From contig NZ_FOGS01000005.1 of assembly GCF_900111305.1 (NCBI RefSeq), positions 124,001 through 188,000 of the forward strand: a DNA stretch of 64,000 nucleotides, given 5' to 3'. Position numbers and translations under genes: made by a program. Positions within the stretch are counted from its first letter, which is position 1; every line of letters starts with the position of its first letter. The notes under the pieces were generated by a model. It did no database searches and was not told the DNA's origin. It saw only the letters and a program-made list of their open reading frames with translations. Origin of the DNA: Vreelandella subterranea. GTDB taxonomy: Bacteria > Pseudomonadota > Gammaproteobacteria > Pseudomonadales > Halomonadaceae. Below are positions 52,448 through 61,376 of the stretch, one piece after another.

Positions 52448-53449
52448 GTGAATGAACTGGTTTTCTTTGTTAACAACGTGGTGATCGCCGGTAGCGTGAC
52501 GGGCGCCATCTACGCCATCGGGGCGATCGGCGTCACGCTGATTTTCAGCATCATGCGCTTTGCCCACTTTGCCCACGCCGACATGATGACCTTTGGTGCC
52601 TTCATGGTGCTGGTACTCACCACGGCCTTCCCCGGTATCGGCATGGGCATCGGCGTGCCCACGGCAATCGTCATGTTGCCGATTGCCATGCTGCTGACCG
52701 CCTTACTGGCGGTGGGCATTGATAAAACGTTTTACAAGCCGCTGCGTGCCCACGGGGTCAAGCCCATCGTCATGGTCATTGCCTCGTTGGGCGTCACCCT
52801 TATCCTGCAAGGCCTGATTCGCCTGTTTGCAGGCACCGGCGGCCAGGGCTTGTACGTTGATGATCGCAAGGCCATTTTCCGCATGCTGCCGTTTGAAGAC
52901 GTGCGCGTCCCCATCGTGATTACCGAACCGCAGGTTTATCTGTTCGGAATCACCCTGTTGGCGGTGATCGCCCTGCACCTGTTCCTGAGCCGCTCGCGGC
53001 TCGGCAAGGCCATGCGCGCAATGTCCGACAACCCCGAACTGGCGCAGGCCTCGGGCATCAACACCAATACAATCGTTGCCGTCACCTGGGTGATTGCCGG
53101 AGGGCTTGCCGCCATTGCCGGTACGCTGCTGTCGCTGGATGTGACGTTCAAACCCGACCTGAGCTTTTTCCTGCTGCTGCCGATTTTCGCCGCCGCCATC
53201 GTCGGGGGCGTCGGGCACCCCTATGGGGCCGTCGCAGGGGGCTTCGTGGTGGGCTTTGCCGAAACCCTGGCGGTATTCAACTGGGCCGTGTTGTTGCGTC
53301 CCTTCCGCGATAGCCTGCCCACCTGGCTCGAACTGCCGTCCAATTTAGCCTTCGTGGGGACCGAGTATAAAATCGTCGTGCCGTTTTTCATTCTGGTCGC
53401 CATTCTCGTTTGGCGACCCACCGGCATCTTTAAAGGCAAGGTGATCTGA
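52448..53449 (+). CDS. Branched-chain-amino-acid-type ABC permease (LivH-like)
   Basis: Inner-membrane permease, 333 aa from GTG 52448, with about eight hydrophobic helices. Family text includes GSVTGAIYAIGAIGVTLIFSIMRFAHFAHADMMTFGAF and AMSDNPELAQASGINTNTIV, where the coupling helix docks on the ATPases. AGGGGA precedes the start. Its last base is the first base of the LivM-like start (TGATG overlap). Confidence 0.9.
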   Translation: MNELVFFVNNVVIAGSVTGAIYAIGAIGVTLIFSIMRFAHFAHADMMTFGAFMVLVLTTAFPGIGMGIGVPTAIVMLPIAMLLTALLAVGIDKTFYKPLRAHGVKPIVMVIASLGVTLILQGLIRLFAGTGGQGLYVDDRKAIFRMLPFEDVRVPIVITEPQVYLFGITLLAVIALHLFLSRSRLGKAMRAMSDNPELAQASGINTNTIVAVTWVIAGGLAAIAGTLLSLDVTFKPDLSFFLLLPIFAAAIVGGVGHPYGAVAGGFVVGFAETLAVFNWAVLLRPFRDSLPTWLELPSNLAFVGTEYKIVVPFFILVAILVWRPTGIFKGKVI

Positions 53450-54759
53450 TGGCTGATAGCAACTACACCCCGCAGGATGCAACGCCCAGGGCGTCGCGAC
53501 TGCCACTGCGCGAAATTTGCCTGTTCGGCGCCCTACTGATCACCATCGTCGGCGTCTATGCGGCAATGGGGGCCGCCTATAGCACGCGGATGCTGGTCGA
53601 GGCCGCCTGTTACGCTGTACTGGCGCTGGGGCTGACCATTCAATGGGGCTATGCGGGCCAGTTCAATGCCGGTGTCATGGGCTTTGTCGCCCTGGGCGGC
53701 GTTAGTGCCATGCTGTTCAGCGTGCCGGTCAACGACGCTTTCTGGAACAGCGAACTGCCTGCCGAGCTTGGCAAGGTGTTGCTGTATGCCATTGGGGCCA
53801 CCCTGCTGGTCGTGGCCGCCACCAAACTCACCCGACTGGGTGTACCCAAACGGGTACGCACTGTGTTCGCAGTACTGCTGGCCATTGTGTTGTATATGGT
53901 GGTCATCAGCCTGTTGCGCGACGTGACTGCCGATATTGAGTCCCAGGCAGACTTCGTCGGCGGGCTTGGCTTGCCGCCCTGGCTAGGCTGGATCTTCGGC
54001 GGTGCGTTGGCGGGCGTCGTGGGCTACTTCATCGGCCATGTCTGCCTGGGCCTGCGTAGCGACTATCTGGCCATCGCCACTCTGGGGATCGCCGAAATCA
54101 TCAAGGCATTCCTGAAAAATTCAGACTGGTTGACCCGCGGCACCGCGACGGTCTCGCCACTGCCCTGGCCAACGCCCGGACCGGCGGAACTGGGGTTTAC
54201 CCTTTCCCGGGCGATCTACCTGTCGCTGACGGCGGTGATCATTGCCGGGATCTTCTTTCTACTCCATCAGGCTTACCATGCCCCTTGGGGACGCATGATC
54301 CGCGCCATTCGCGACAACGAGATATCGTCGGCGGCCATGGGCAAGGATATCAACAAGCGGCGCCTGGAGATTTTTGTCCTCGGCTGCATTCTGATGGGCA
54401 TCGGCGGTGGAATGCTGGCCAGCTTCAACAGCCTGTTCGACCCCAACGGCTACCTGCCGCTCAACCATACCTTTCTGGTCCTGGTCATGGTGATTCTGGG
54501 TGGACCGGGCAACAACCTGGGCACCATTTTCGGCGCCGTCGCGGTGTATATCATCTGGATCATGTCGGAACCACTGGCGCTTTACCTGATGGATCTCGCC
54601 GTGGCCTTCGGTGCCTTTGCCTTCGACTGGCAGGCCCCTGCCAACATCGACAGCCGTGCCCTTCAGGCAAGGGTATTGGTGATTGGCGTGCTGGTGACAC
54701 TGGTATTGCGCTTCGCGCCCAAGGGGCTACTACCCGAGCGCGTCAGGCACCACGACTGA
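53449..54759 (+). CDS. Branched-chain-amino-acid-type ABC permease (LivM-like)
   Basis: Second permease, 436 aa, similar in length to E. coli LivM. It has ten or so hydrophobic segments, including LVEAACYAVLALGLTIQWGYAGQFNAGVMGFVALGG and the docking stretch AIRDNEISSAAMGKDINKRRLEIFVLG. A central insert (about 125-200) adds two helices and a loop DVTADIESQADFVGGLGL. It is the last gene of the operon, ending 3 nt before a bidirectional terminator. Confidence 0.9.
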   Translation: MADSNYTPQDATPRASRLPLREICLFGALLITIVGVYAAMGAAYSTRMLVEAACYAVLALGLTIQWGYAGQFNAGVMGFVALGGVSAMLFSVPVNDAFWNSELPAELGKVLLYAIGATLLVVAATKLTRLGVPKRVRTVFAVLLAIVLYMVVISLLRDVTADIESQADFVGGLGLPPWLGWIFGGALAGVVGYFIGHVCLGLRSDYLAIATLGIAEIIKAFLKNSDWLTRGTATVSPLPWPTPGPAELGFTLSRAIYLSLTAVIIAGIFFLLHQAYHAPWGRMIRAIRDNEISSAAMGKDINKRRLEIFVLGCILMGIGGGMLASFNSLFDPNGYLPLNHTFLVLVMVILGGPGNNLGTIFGAVAVYIIWIMSEPLALYLMDLAVAFGAFAFDWQAPANIDSRALQARVLVIGVLVTLVLRFAPKGLLPERVRHHD

Positions 54760-54761
54760 GA

Positions 54762-54796
54762 CAAAAAAACCGCCCCAGCGCCTGGCTGGGGCGGTG
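54762..54796. terminator. Bidirectional terminator between convergent transporter genes
   Basis: ACCGCCCCAGC (54769-54779) pairs with GCTGGGGCGGT (54785-54795). On the minus strand it is followed by seven T, giving a strong terminator for the binding-protein gene; for the permease operon the T run is poor. Confidence 0.9.
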
Positions 54797-54815
54797 TCGG
54801 TCCAACGGTAGCTGG

Positions 54816-56033
54816 TTAAAGCACGTCTCCTTCCAGCTCACCAACCCGCTCGAACTTGCCATCTTCGACGGTCATTTCGACGACGATACCGGGCACGTCG
54901 CCGTTATCGTCAAACTCGTGACTGCCTGAGGCGCCCTCATAGTTGATCTCCTCGCCCTGGGCAATCAGCTCGACCGCCTTTTCCCACTCGCCGGGCAAAA
55001 TGATTTCGCCGGGGGCCGTCGCCACCGAGCGCAATGCGTCAGACAAGCCTTCACGCTCGGCGCTGCCGTTCTGCTCGATGGCCAATGCCACCAGAAACGC
55101 TGCATCATAGGCCTGGGCGGCAAATACCGCTTCAGGGTCTATGCCGTCAGCTTCGGCGGCTTCAATAAAGATATCCGTGCCCGGCAGATCCGGACTGCCA
55201 GGACGAGTCGCGATCATGCCTTCCAGGACATCAGCACCCACGGCTTCGACAAGGCTGTTGCCCACCATGCCATCAGCACCCACGTACTGGGTGAATACAC
55301 CGCTTTCCGCGGCCTGACGCAGTACGGTCTGGCCTGATGTATCGGCGTAGGCCAGTACGACGAGGGTTTGTACACCGGTCGACGACAATATGCCCAATTC
55401 AGAGCGGTAGTCGGCACGGTTGTCCTCATGGGCGAGGCTTTCCACCACGCTGCCACCTTCGGCTTCAAAGGTGCTGGTAAAGGCGTCGGATAGCCCCTGC
55501 CCATAGTCATTATTAACGAAGGTCACGGCGACATCGGTAATGCCTTTCTCGATTAATAGCTTGGCCAGCATTTCACCCTGGAAGGCGTCGGAAGGCACGG
55601 TGCGGAACACCAGGTCGTTATCGTCCAGCTCGGTCACCGCAGGCGCAGTGGAGGCGGGCGACACCATGAGCACGCCGCCGGGAATTGCTGCGTTGTTGGC
55701 CGCCGCAATGGTAGCACCGGTACACAGCGCGCCGACAATGGCCGTGACGTCTTCGGAATTGACCATGCGGTCCGCCGCATTCGAGGCGGCCGATGCGTCA
55801 GAACAGGTGGTATCGCCCGACGGCATTTCCAAGATCTGGCCGCCTAGAATGCCGCCCTGCTCGTTAATCTGCTTGACCGCCAACTGTGCGCCATCAAAAA
55901 TCGGTGGTGTCAGACTCTCGATACCGCCTGTAAAGCCCCCCAAAAAGCCCACCTTGACCTGAGCCTGGGCCGCACCTGCCAATGCCAGTGAAGAAACCGC
56001 CACCGCCGTGGCAATTATGCGTTTATTCATCAT
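54816..56033 (-). CDS. Periplasmic binding protein of the branched-chain amino acid type
   Basis: Type I periplasmic binding protein (peripla_BP_6, LivJ/K-like), 405 aa with a signal peptide of about 24 residues (VAVSSLALAGAAQAQ). It begins its mature part VKVGFLGGFTGGIESLTPPIFDGAQLAVKQINEQGGILGG. Two Cys (in TTCSDAS and GALCTGAT) could form a disulfide. It is convergent with the transporter operon rather than part of it, so its expression can be set separately. An alternative start is one codon later. Substrate is unknown. Confidence 0.9.
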   Translation of the reverse strand: MMNKRIIATAVAVSSLALAGAAQAQVKVGFLGGFTGGIESLTPPIFDGAQLAVKQINEQGGILGGQILEMPSGDTTCSDASAASNAADRMVNSEDVTAIVGALCTGATIAAANNAAIPGGVLMVSPASTAPAVTELDDNDLVFRTVPSDAFQGEMLAKLLIEKGITDVAVTFVNNDYGQGLSDAFTSTFEAEGGSVVESLAHEDNRADYRSELGILSSTGVQTLVVLAYADTSGQTVLRQAAESGVFTQYVGADGMVGNSLVEAVGADVLEGMIATRPGSPDLPGTDIFIEAAEADGIDPEAVFAAQAYDAAFLVALAIEQNGSAEREGLSDALRSVATAPGEIILPGEWEKAVELIAQGEEINYEGASGSHEFDDNGDVPGIVVEMTVEDGKFERVGELEGDVL

Positions 56034-56138
56034 CTTATTGATCGCTCCCTGTAGGATTTAGCGCCCCATCGTCTCGCGCTGGGGTCTGCTCTTAATCTGG
56101 AACTGGAACGCTAAAAATACAAGCAACGTTTTCCAACG

Positions 56139-56375
56139 CTAGCCGTCGCGATCATCCTCGACACGTTCAGCCCAGCGCTTGCGCGCCAGGTTGCGGCGGT
56201 AAAGGCGTAACAGTGCGATCGTCAGCGCGGTCGCCAGCATCGCCGCCAGCACGACACCCTGCCAGGGCCGGGCCGCGTTGCCCATTACCGTTTCCAGAGT
56301 GATAATCAGTGTCAGGCCAATCGCCTGGGAGCCGATCGCTAGCGCGCGCAGCCTATCGAAAGCAGGTGAGGGCAT
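56139..56375 (-). CDS. Small two-helix membrane protein, unrecognised
   Basis: A 78-aa product from ATG 56375, which has GGAG 7 nt upstream; an ATG nine codons earlier (56402) is less likely. Two hydrophobic segments (IGSQAIGLTLIITLETVMG and GVVLAAMLATALTIALL) are followed by a charged tail RLYRRNLARKRWAERVEDDRDG. I recognise no family. It is divergent from the TlpA-like gene, and lies upstream of the binding-protein gene on the same strand. Confidence 0.55.
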   Translation of the reverse strand: MPSPAFDRLRALAIGSQAIGLTLIITLETVMGNAARPWQGVVLAAMLATALTIALLRLYRRNLARKRWAERVEDDRDG

Positions 56376-56440
56376 AACGTCTCCGTAATTTGCAACTCGC
56401 ATGGTATGGTGCGCCAGTGTAACTGCTAAACGGGAAAATC

Positions 56441-57244
56441 ATGAACGCCATTACCCTTGGCCCGCTACTGATTTCGCTGCCCCGCCTTTATGCCATTGCC
56501 TGCGCGCTGGCGTTGCTGGTCAGCACGCGATATTTACTGGGGCTGCCCGAACGCCGTCATCAGCGCTGGTTTCTGGGGCTGGTGGTCGTTTGGCTGATCG
56601 CGGCTCGCTTCGGTCATATCGCCCTGCATATCGAAAGCTACAGTACCGCCCCGCTGGAGACGCTGAAGTTCTGGAAGCCGGGCTACCAAGGGCTTTGGGG
56701 CATGGCAGCAGGCCTGTTGTGGACGATCTGGTCGCTGCGCTCACGGCTCATTGCCATGGGCGGCGCCATGGCGCTGCTGATCGGGGCCTCGAGCCTGTGG
56801 CTGGTGCTGGTAACGCTCGCCCCACTGGGCAGCGACATGCGCGTGAAAAGCCTGCCCGACATTACCCTGGAAGATATCGATGGCGAGCCGGTGTATCTTC
56901 CCTCCCTGGCGGACGATCACGATAAAGTCATCGTCAATCTGTGGGCCACCTGGTGCCCGCCTTGCCTGCGCGAGATGCCGCTGCTTGAAAACGCCGACCA
57001 GCGCGAGGGCGTGGCTGTGGTGGTCGCCAACCAGGGCGAAGACCTGCTGCCCATTGTTCGCTACCTGGATGAACAGTCGCTGCGCTTCCGCTACGCCCTG
57101 CGCGACCCCGGCCAAATGCTGATGTCGCTCGTCGAAGCGCCGGGGTTGCCCACAACGGTGCTATTCGACGGCGACGGCAACACCCTGGATATTCATGTGG
57201 GCGAGCTTACCCAGGCCCATCTGGACCGTTGGCTCGAAGATTGA
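56441..57244 (+). CDS. TlpA-type thiol-disulfide oxidoreductase with N-terminal membrane domain
   Basis: 267 aa in two parts. Residues 1-~125 hold three or four hydrophobic helices with text reminiscent of the start of Lgt (LPRLYAIACALALLVSTRYLLG). Residues ~135-267 form a periplasmic thioredoxin fold of the TlpA/ResA class with the redox motif WATWCPPCLREMP near 168-180 and the cis-Pro GLPTTVLFD. A role in reducing or isomerising exported protein disulfides, or cytochrome c maturation, is inferred from the family; no cytochrome genes are adjacent. Confidence 0.85.
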   Translation: MNAITLGPLLISLPRLYAIACALALLVSTRYLLGLPERRHQRWFLGLVVVWLIAARFGHIALHIESYSTAPLETLKFWKPGYQGLWGMAAGLLWTIWSLRSRLIAMGGAMALLIGASSLWLVLVTLAPLGSDMRVKSLPDITLEDIDGEPVYLPSLADDHDKVIVNLWATWCPPCLREMPLLENADQREGVAVVVANQGEDLLPIVRYLDEQSLRFRYALRDPGQMLMSLVEAPGLPTTVLFDGDGNTLDIHVGELTQAHLDRWLED

Positions 57245-57359
57245 CGACGATATACCTTAATCCTCCTGCGCCTTTGCGTTAGAATCCCCCGCCCTGTTTG
57301 TGGCCGGTCATCATGACCGGCCACGTACGCCCCCGTTTTGCAGACTTCCTTGAGGCATC

Positions 57360-60305
57360 ATGAGCGATTTTTCCCCCGGCCAACGCTGGATTAGTGACGG
57401 TGAAGCCGAGCTTGGGCTCGGCACCGTGCTTAACTGCGACACCCGAAGCGTTACCATCTTGTTCAGTGCCAGCCAGGAAACCCGCACCTACAATACCCGC
57501 CAGGCCCCGCTGACCCGCGTCATGTTTGGCAGCGGCGACCGTATCCAGTCGGCTGACGGCTGGCAGATGATTGTCGATGACAGCCAAACGTCCAACGGCC
57601 TGATCACCTACAGCGGCGAGGATAGTCAGGGCCAACGGCGCGAACTGCCGGAAGCCAAGCTCGCCGACACCATGCAGTTCGACCAGGCCCGCGACCGCCT
57701 GCTTACCGGCCAGGTCGACCGCAACGACTGGTTCGACCTGCGTTTTCGTACCCTGCATCATCACCAGCGTATCGAACAGCACAGCGCGCTGGGCTTTGCC
57801 GGGCCGCGCATCGACCTGGTGCCGCACCAGCTGTATATCGCCGATGAAGTCGCCCGACGCCATGCGCCGCGCGTCCTGCTGGCCGACGAAGTCGGGCTCG
57901 GCAAAACCATCGAGGCCGGTTTGATACTGCATCGCCTGCTGCTCACCGGGCGCGCCGAACGGGCGCTGATTCTGGTGCCGGACAGCCTGACCCACCAATG
58001 GCTGGTCGAGTTGCTGCGCCGTTTCTCGCTCAACGTCACCCTGCTGGACGAAACCCAGAGTCAGGCTCACGGCAGCGCCAATCCGTTTGAAAGCGCCCAG
58101 CTGGTGCTGGCAAGCCAGGGCTGGCTGTTTGCCAATACCCACCGCCAGGAACAGGCGCAGGCCAGCCACTTTGATCTACTGATTGTTGACGAAGCCCACC
58201 ATCTCGACTGGAGCAGCGAGGGCAGCGGTCCCGGTTATCAGTGCGTCGAACAGCTGGCGAGGGATATTCCCAGCCTGTTGCTGCTCACCGCCACACCCGA
58301 ACAGATGGGCATAGAAAGCCACTTTGCCCGCCTGCGGCTGCTCGATCCAGAACGCTACCACGACCTGGCGCGCTTCAAAGACGAAGAGCGTCACTACGGT
58401 GAAGTGGCCAGCGCCATTGAGGCGCTCGAGGCACTCCCCGCCACGCCTGACGCACGCGTCCATGTCGAGGCCGTGGCCGACGACCGCGACAGCCAAGCCC
58501 TGCTTGCCACCCTGTGCAATCCCGAGGCCAGCGCTGACCAGCAAGACGCTGCCCGTGACCAGCTCCGCGACGCCCTGCTCGACCGCCATGGCACCGGGCG
58601 GGTGATGTTCCGCAACAGTCGCCGCCATGTGGGCGGCTTCCCGGAGCGCCGCCTGCACCTCGACGCCCTGGCACTGCCGTCGGCCTATCGCCGCATGCAG
58701 CGTCGGCTGGAGCGCGATGACGACTACCTCGACGAGCTGCTCATCGAGACCGGCATGGATCATCCGGACGTGCTGATCTACCCGGATGCCGCCTACCGCG
58801 AGTTGAGTAACGACCCGCTTCACGGCGAACCCTGGTGGCATATCGACCCGCGGGTGAACTGGCTGCTGGAAAAACTCAGCGATGACAGCGACGCCGGTTT
58901 CGCCAACGACAAGGTGCTGGTGATTGCCCACCACCGCGACACCGCCGAAGGCCTGGCCGAAGGCCTCCGCGTGCTGGGCGGCTATCATGCGCCGGTGTTC
59001 CACGAGGGCCTGTCACTGGTCGAACGCGACCGTGCCGCCGCGGCGTTTGCCGATGAAGAAGACGGCTGCCAGGTACTGGTGTGCTCCGAAATTGGCTCTG
59101 AAGGGCGCAACTTCCAGTTCTGCCGTCACCTGGTAATGTTCGACATGCCCCAGCATCCCGACCAGTTGGAACAGCGCATTGGTCGCCTGGACAGGATCGG
59201 TCAGCGCCACGCGATCGAGATGCACGTACCGACGTTTACCGGCAGCCCCGGCGAGCGCCTGATGCGCTGGTATCACGAGGGCATGGATGCCTTCAGCGCG
59301 CCCCATGGTATTGGCAGTGACCTGTTTGACGCCTTTGGCGATGCCCTGGCCGACGCACTGCTCGACGACGAGATGCTCGATGAGATCATCACCGAGACCC
59401 GCGAGCTGTTTGTCGCCAAACTGGCCGAGCGGGATGCCGGCCGTAACCGCCTGCTGGAGCTCAATGCCTGCCGTCCGGTGCGCGCCCGGCAGGTGGTCGA
59501 GGCGGTGCGCGAGCTGGACGACGACAGCGCCCTGCCGCGCTACGTCGAGCGCGCACTGGACGTGTTTGGCGTGGATAGCCAGGAGATCGGCAATGGCCTG
59601 CTTCACCTCCAGCCGGGGCAGCACATGCTGGACGGCCTGCCGGGGCTGGTAAAAGGCGAAGAAGGGTTTTCCGCCACCTTTGACCGCCATAAGGCACTCG
59701 CCCGCGATGACATTCAGCGGCTTTCCTGGGAGCACCCGCTGCTACGCGAAATGATGGGCCGCATCATTGACGGCACCATGGGCAATACCGCGCTGGCCTT
59801 GCTGGGTCATCCGGCCATCCCCAGCGGCCGCCTGATGACCGAGCTGGTATTCCGCACCCATTGCCCAGCGCCCACATCGCTGCACCTGAACCGGTTTCTG
59901 CCGCCGACAGCCGTGCGCGTGCTGCTTGACGAATCGGGTGCCAACCTGACCGACAAGATTTCCTTCACGGGGCTGGGCAAAAACCTGCAGAAGGTCAATA
60001 AATCCCTGGCACGCGACCTGATCAAGCGCCATCACGACGCGCTTCGCGGGTTGCTCAGACAAGGGGAGGGGGAAGCCGAACGCGAACTCCCCAGCATCGT
60101 GGAAGCTGCCGAGGCGCGCATGCGCACTCAGCTGGACGCGGAACTTGCCCGTCTGGCGGCGCTGGCGGAACACAACCCGTCGGTACGCAACGAAGAGCTC
60201 GACGCCCTGAAAAAGGAACGCCAGGCCCTCAGTGACGCGATTGAGAACACCCGCCTGCGGCTGGATGCCGTGCGGGTGATCATCACCGTTGACCCCAATG
60301 CCTAA
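57360..60305 (+). CDS. rapA: RNA polymerase-associated ATPase RapA
   Basis: SWI2/SNF2-family translocase that rescues and recycles stalled RNA polymerase. It is 981 aa (E. coli 968). The N-terminal Tudor-like part starts MSDFSPGQRWISDGEAELGL. Helicase motifs are Walker A LADEVGLGKTIEAGL near 176-190, DEAH in IVDEAHHLDW, and the C-lobe motifs SEIGSEGRNFQFCRHLVMFD and EQRIGRLDRIGQ. The C-terminal part includes a coiled-coil-like basic stretch. Its stop overlaps the convergent yfcH-like gene by 3 nt. Confidence 0.97.
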   Translation: MSDFSPGQRWISDGEAELGLGTVLNCDTRSVTILFSASQETRTYNTRQAPLTRVMFGSGDRIQSADGWQMIVDDSQTSNGLITYSGEDSQGQRRELPEAKLADTMQFDQARDRLLTGQVDRNDWFDLRFRTLHHHQRIEQHSALGFAGPRIDLVPHQLYIADEVARRHAPRVLLADEVGLGKTIEAGLILHRLLLTGRAERALILVPDSLTHQWLVELLRRFSLNVTLLDETQSQAHGSANPFESAQLVLASQGWLFANTHRQEQAQASHFDLLIVDEAHHLDWSSEGSGPGYQCVEQLARDIPSLLLLTATPEQMGIESHFARLRLLDPERYHDLARFKDEERHYGEVASAIEALEALPATPDARVHVEAVADDRDSQALLATLCNPEASADQQDAARDQLRDALLDRHGTGRVMFRNSRRHVGGFPERRLHLDALALPSAYRRMQRRLERDDDYLDELLIETGMDHPDVLIYPDAAYRELSNDPLHGEPWWHIDPRVNWLLEKLSDDSDAGFANDKVLVIAHHRDTAEGLAEGLRVLGGYHAPVFHEGLSLVERDRAAAAFADEEDGCQVLVCSEIGSEGRNFQFCRHLVMFDMPQHPDQLEQRIGRLDRIGQRHAIEMHVPTFTGSPGERLMRWYHEGMDAFSAPHGIGSDLFDAFGDALADALLDDEMLDEIITETRELFVAKLAERDAGRNRLLELNACRPVRARQVVEAVRELDDDSALPRYVERALDVFGVDSQEIGNGLLHLQPGQHMLDGLPGLVKGEEGFSATFDRHKALARDDIQRLSWEHPLLREMMGRIIDGTMGNTALALLGHPAIPSGRLMTELVFRTHCPAPTSLHLNRFLPPTAVRVLLDESGANLTDKISFTGLGKNLQKVNKSLARDLIKRHHDALRGLLRQGEGEAERELPSIVEAAEARMRTQLDAELARLAALAEHNPSVRNEELDALKKERQALSDAIENTRLRLDAVRVIITVDPNA

Positions 60306-61222
60306 GCGCTGCGCTCAGGCGACAGGATAGCGGAGAGCGCCTCCTCCAGCGTGGGATATTGAAAGCTGAACCCCGCTGCCTCTAGGCGCTCGGGGCGCAT
60401 ATCGGCACCGGTCAGCAACAGCTGGGACATCTCACCCAAGCCCGCTTTCAAGACACAGGCGGGCACCGGCAATACCGCCGGGCGGTGCAGTTGCCTGGCC
60501 AGCGTCCGGGTGAACTCGGCATTGGTCACAGGGTGCGGCGCACTGCCGTTGAAGGCACCTGACAGCGAGGCGTCATGGAGCAGGAAGATGATCGCCTCGA
60601 CCAGGTCGTCGCGATGGATCCAGGGCATGAACTGCCTGCCGTCGCCAAAACGGCCCCCCAGCCCCAGCTTGAAGGGCGGCAGCATCTTCTGCAGGGTGCC
60701 GCCGCCCGCCCCCAATACCAGCCCGATGCGTAAAATCGCCAGGCGCACGCCCATGTCCTCAATGGGCTTGGCCGCGGCTTCCCATTCGGCGCATAGTCGG
60801 TGGGCAAACTCATCGTGGGGCGTGGTGTCTTCGGTGACGCGCTTATCGCCTTGATCACCGTAATAGCCCATCGCGGAACCACTGACCAGCGCCTGGGGCA
60901 GCGGCTGGCCGTTCTCGCCCAGTTGCTCGCACAGCGAGACGAGCTGTTCGGTCATCTCGACCCGCGAGCGAATCAGCCTCGCTTTCTGGGTATCGCTCCA
61001 GCGCTTGGCCGCAATTGACTCGCCCGCCAGGTTGACCAATGCATTCGGCGGGCTGTCGATGAACGCCTGGGCGCTGTCACGGATGTCACATTCCCGGGGA
61101 AGACGATCGCGTACTTTATGAGGCATACGGGAAACCACCTGCACCTCATGCCCCTGCGCTATCAAGGCCGGGCAGAGTCGCTGGCCGACAAAACCACTGC
61201 CGCCGGTCACTAGTACACGCAT
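60302..61222 (-). CDS. yfcH: TIGR01777-type SDR nucleotide-sugar epimerase-like protein (YfcH)
   Basis: Extended short-chain dehydrogenase of unknown substrate, 306 aa. The N-terminal NAD(P) motif is MRVLVTGGSGFVGQRLCPAL; further family text includes ALVNLAGESIAAKRWSDTQKARL and SGSAMGYYGDQGDKRVTED with the catalytic Tyr region. A C-terminal DUF1731-like part follows (VPACVLKAGLGEMSQLLLTGADMRPERLEAAGF). It is divergent from the FAD oxidoreductase gene over a 154-bp region with direct-repeat operators. In several gammaproteobacteria this family sits with photolyase genes, supporting co-regulation. Confidence 0.9.
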   Translation of the reverse strand: MRVLVTGGSGFVGQRLCPALIAQGHEVQVVSRMPHKVRDRLPRECDIRDSAQAFIDSPPNALVNLAGESIAAKRWSDTQKARLIRSRVEMTEQLVSLCEQLGENGQPLPQALVSGSAMGYYGDQGDKRVTEDTTPHDEFAHRLCAEWEAAAKPIEDMGVRLAILRIGLVLGAGGGTLQKMLPPFKLGLGGRFGDGRQFMPWIHRDDLVEAIIFLLHDASLSGAFNGSAPHPVTNAEFTRTLARQLHRPAVLPVPACVLKAGLGEMSQLLLTGADMRPERLEAAGFSFQYPTLEEALSAILSPERSA

Positions 61223-61269
61223 GGTGTTTCTCCCTTTTGATGTCGACGAGCGAGCTACGCTCTTGAAGG

Positions 61270-61322
61270 TTTACATTTGGACTTATCTATACAAAACTAT
61301 TACACATAGAATGATTCGTACA
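61270..61322. promoter_or_regulatory. Paired direct repeats, candidate LitR-type MerR operators
   Basis: Two direct-repeat pairs share the same geometry: TTTACA (61270-61275)-N12-TATACA (61288-61293), and ATTACA (61299-61304)-N12-CGTACA (61317-61322). The second fills the spacer of a possible promoter (TTACAC at 61300-61305, TAATAT at 61324-61329, 18 bp), as is typical of MerR-family control. It lies between divergent yfcH-like and FAD oxidoreductase genes. Assignment to the MerR gene at 62642 is inferred. Confidence 0.5.
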
Positions 61323-61376
61323 TTAATATATGCCCATTATTGACATTGCACCGGGCCAAATACCCATCAGGTCACC

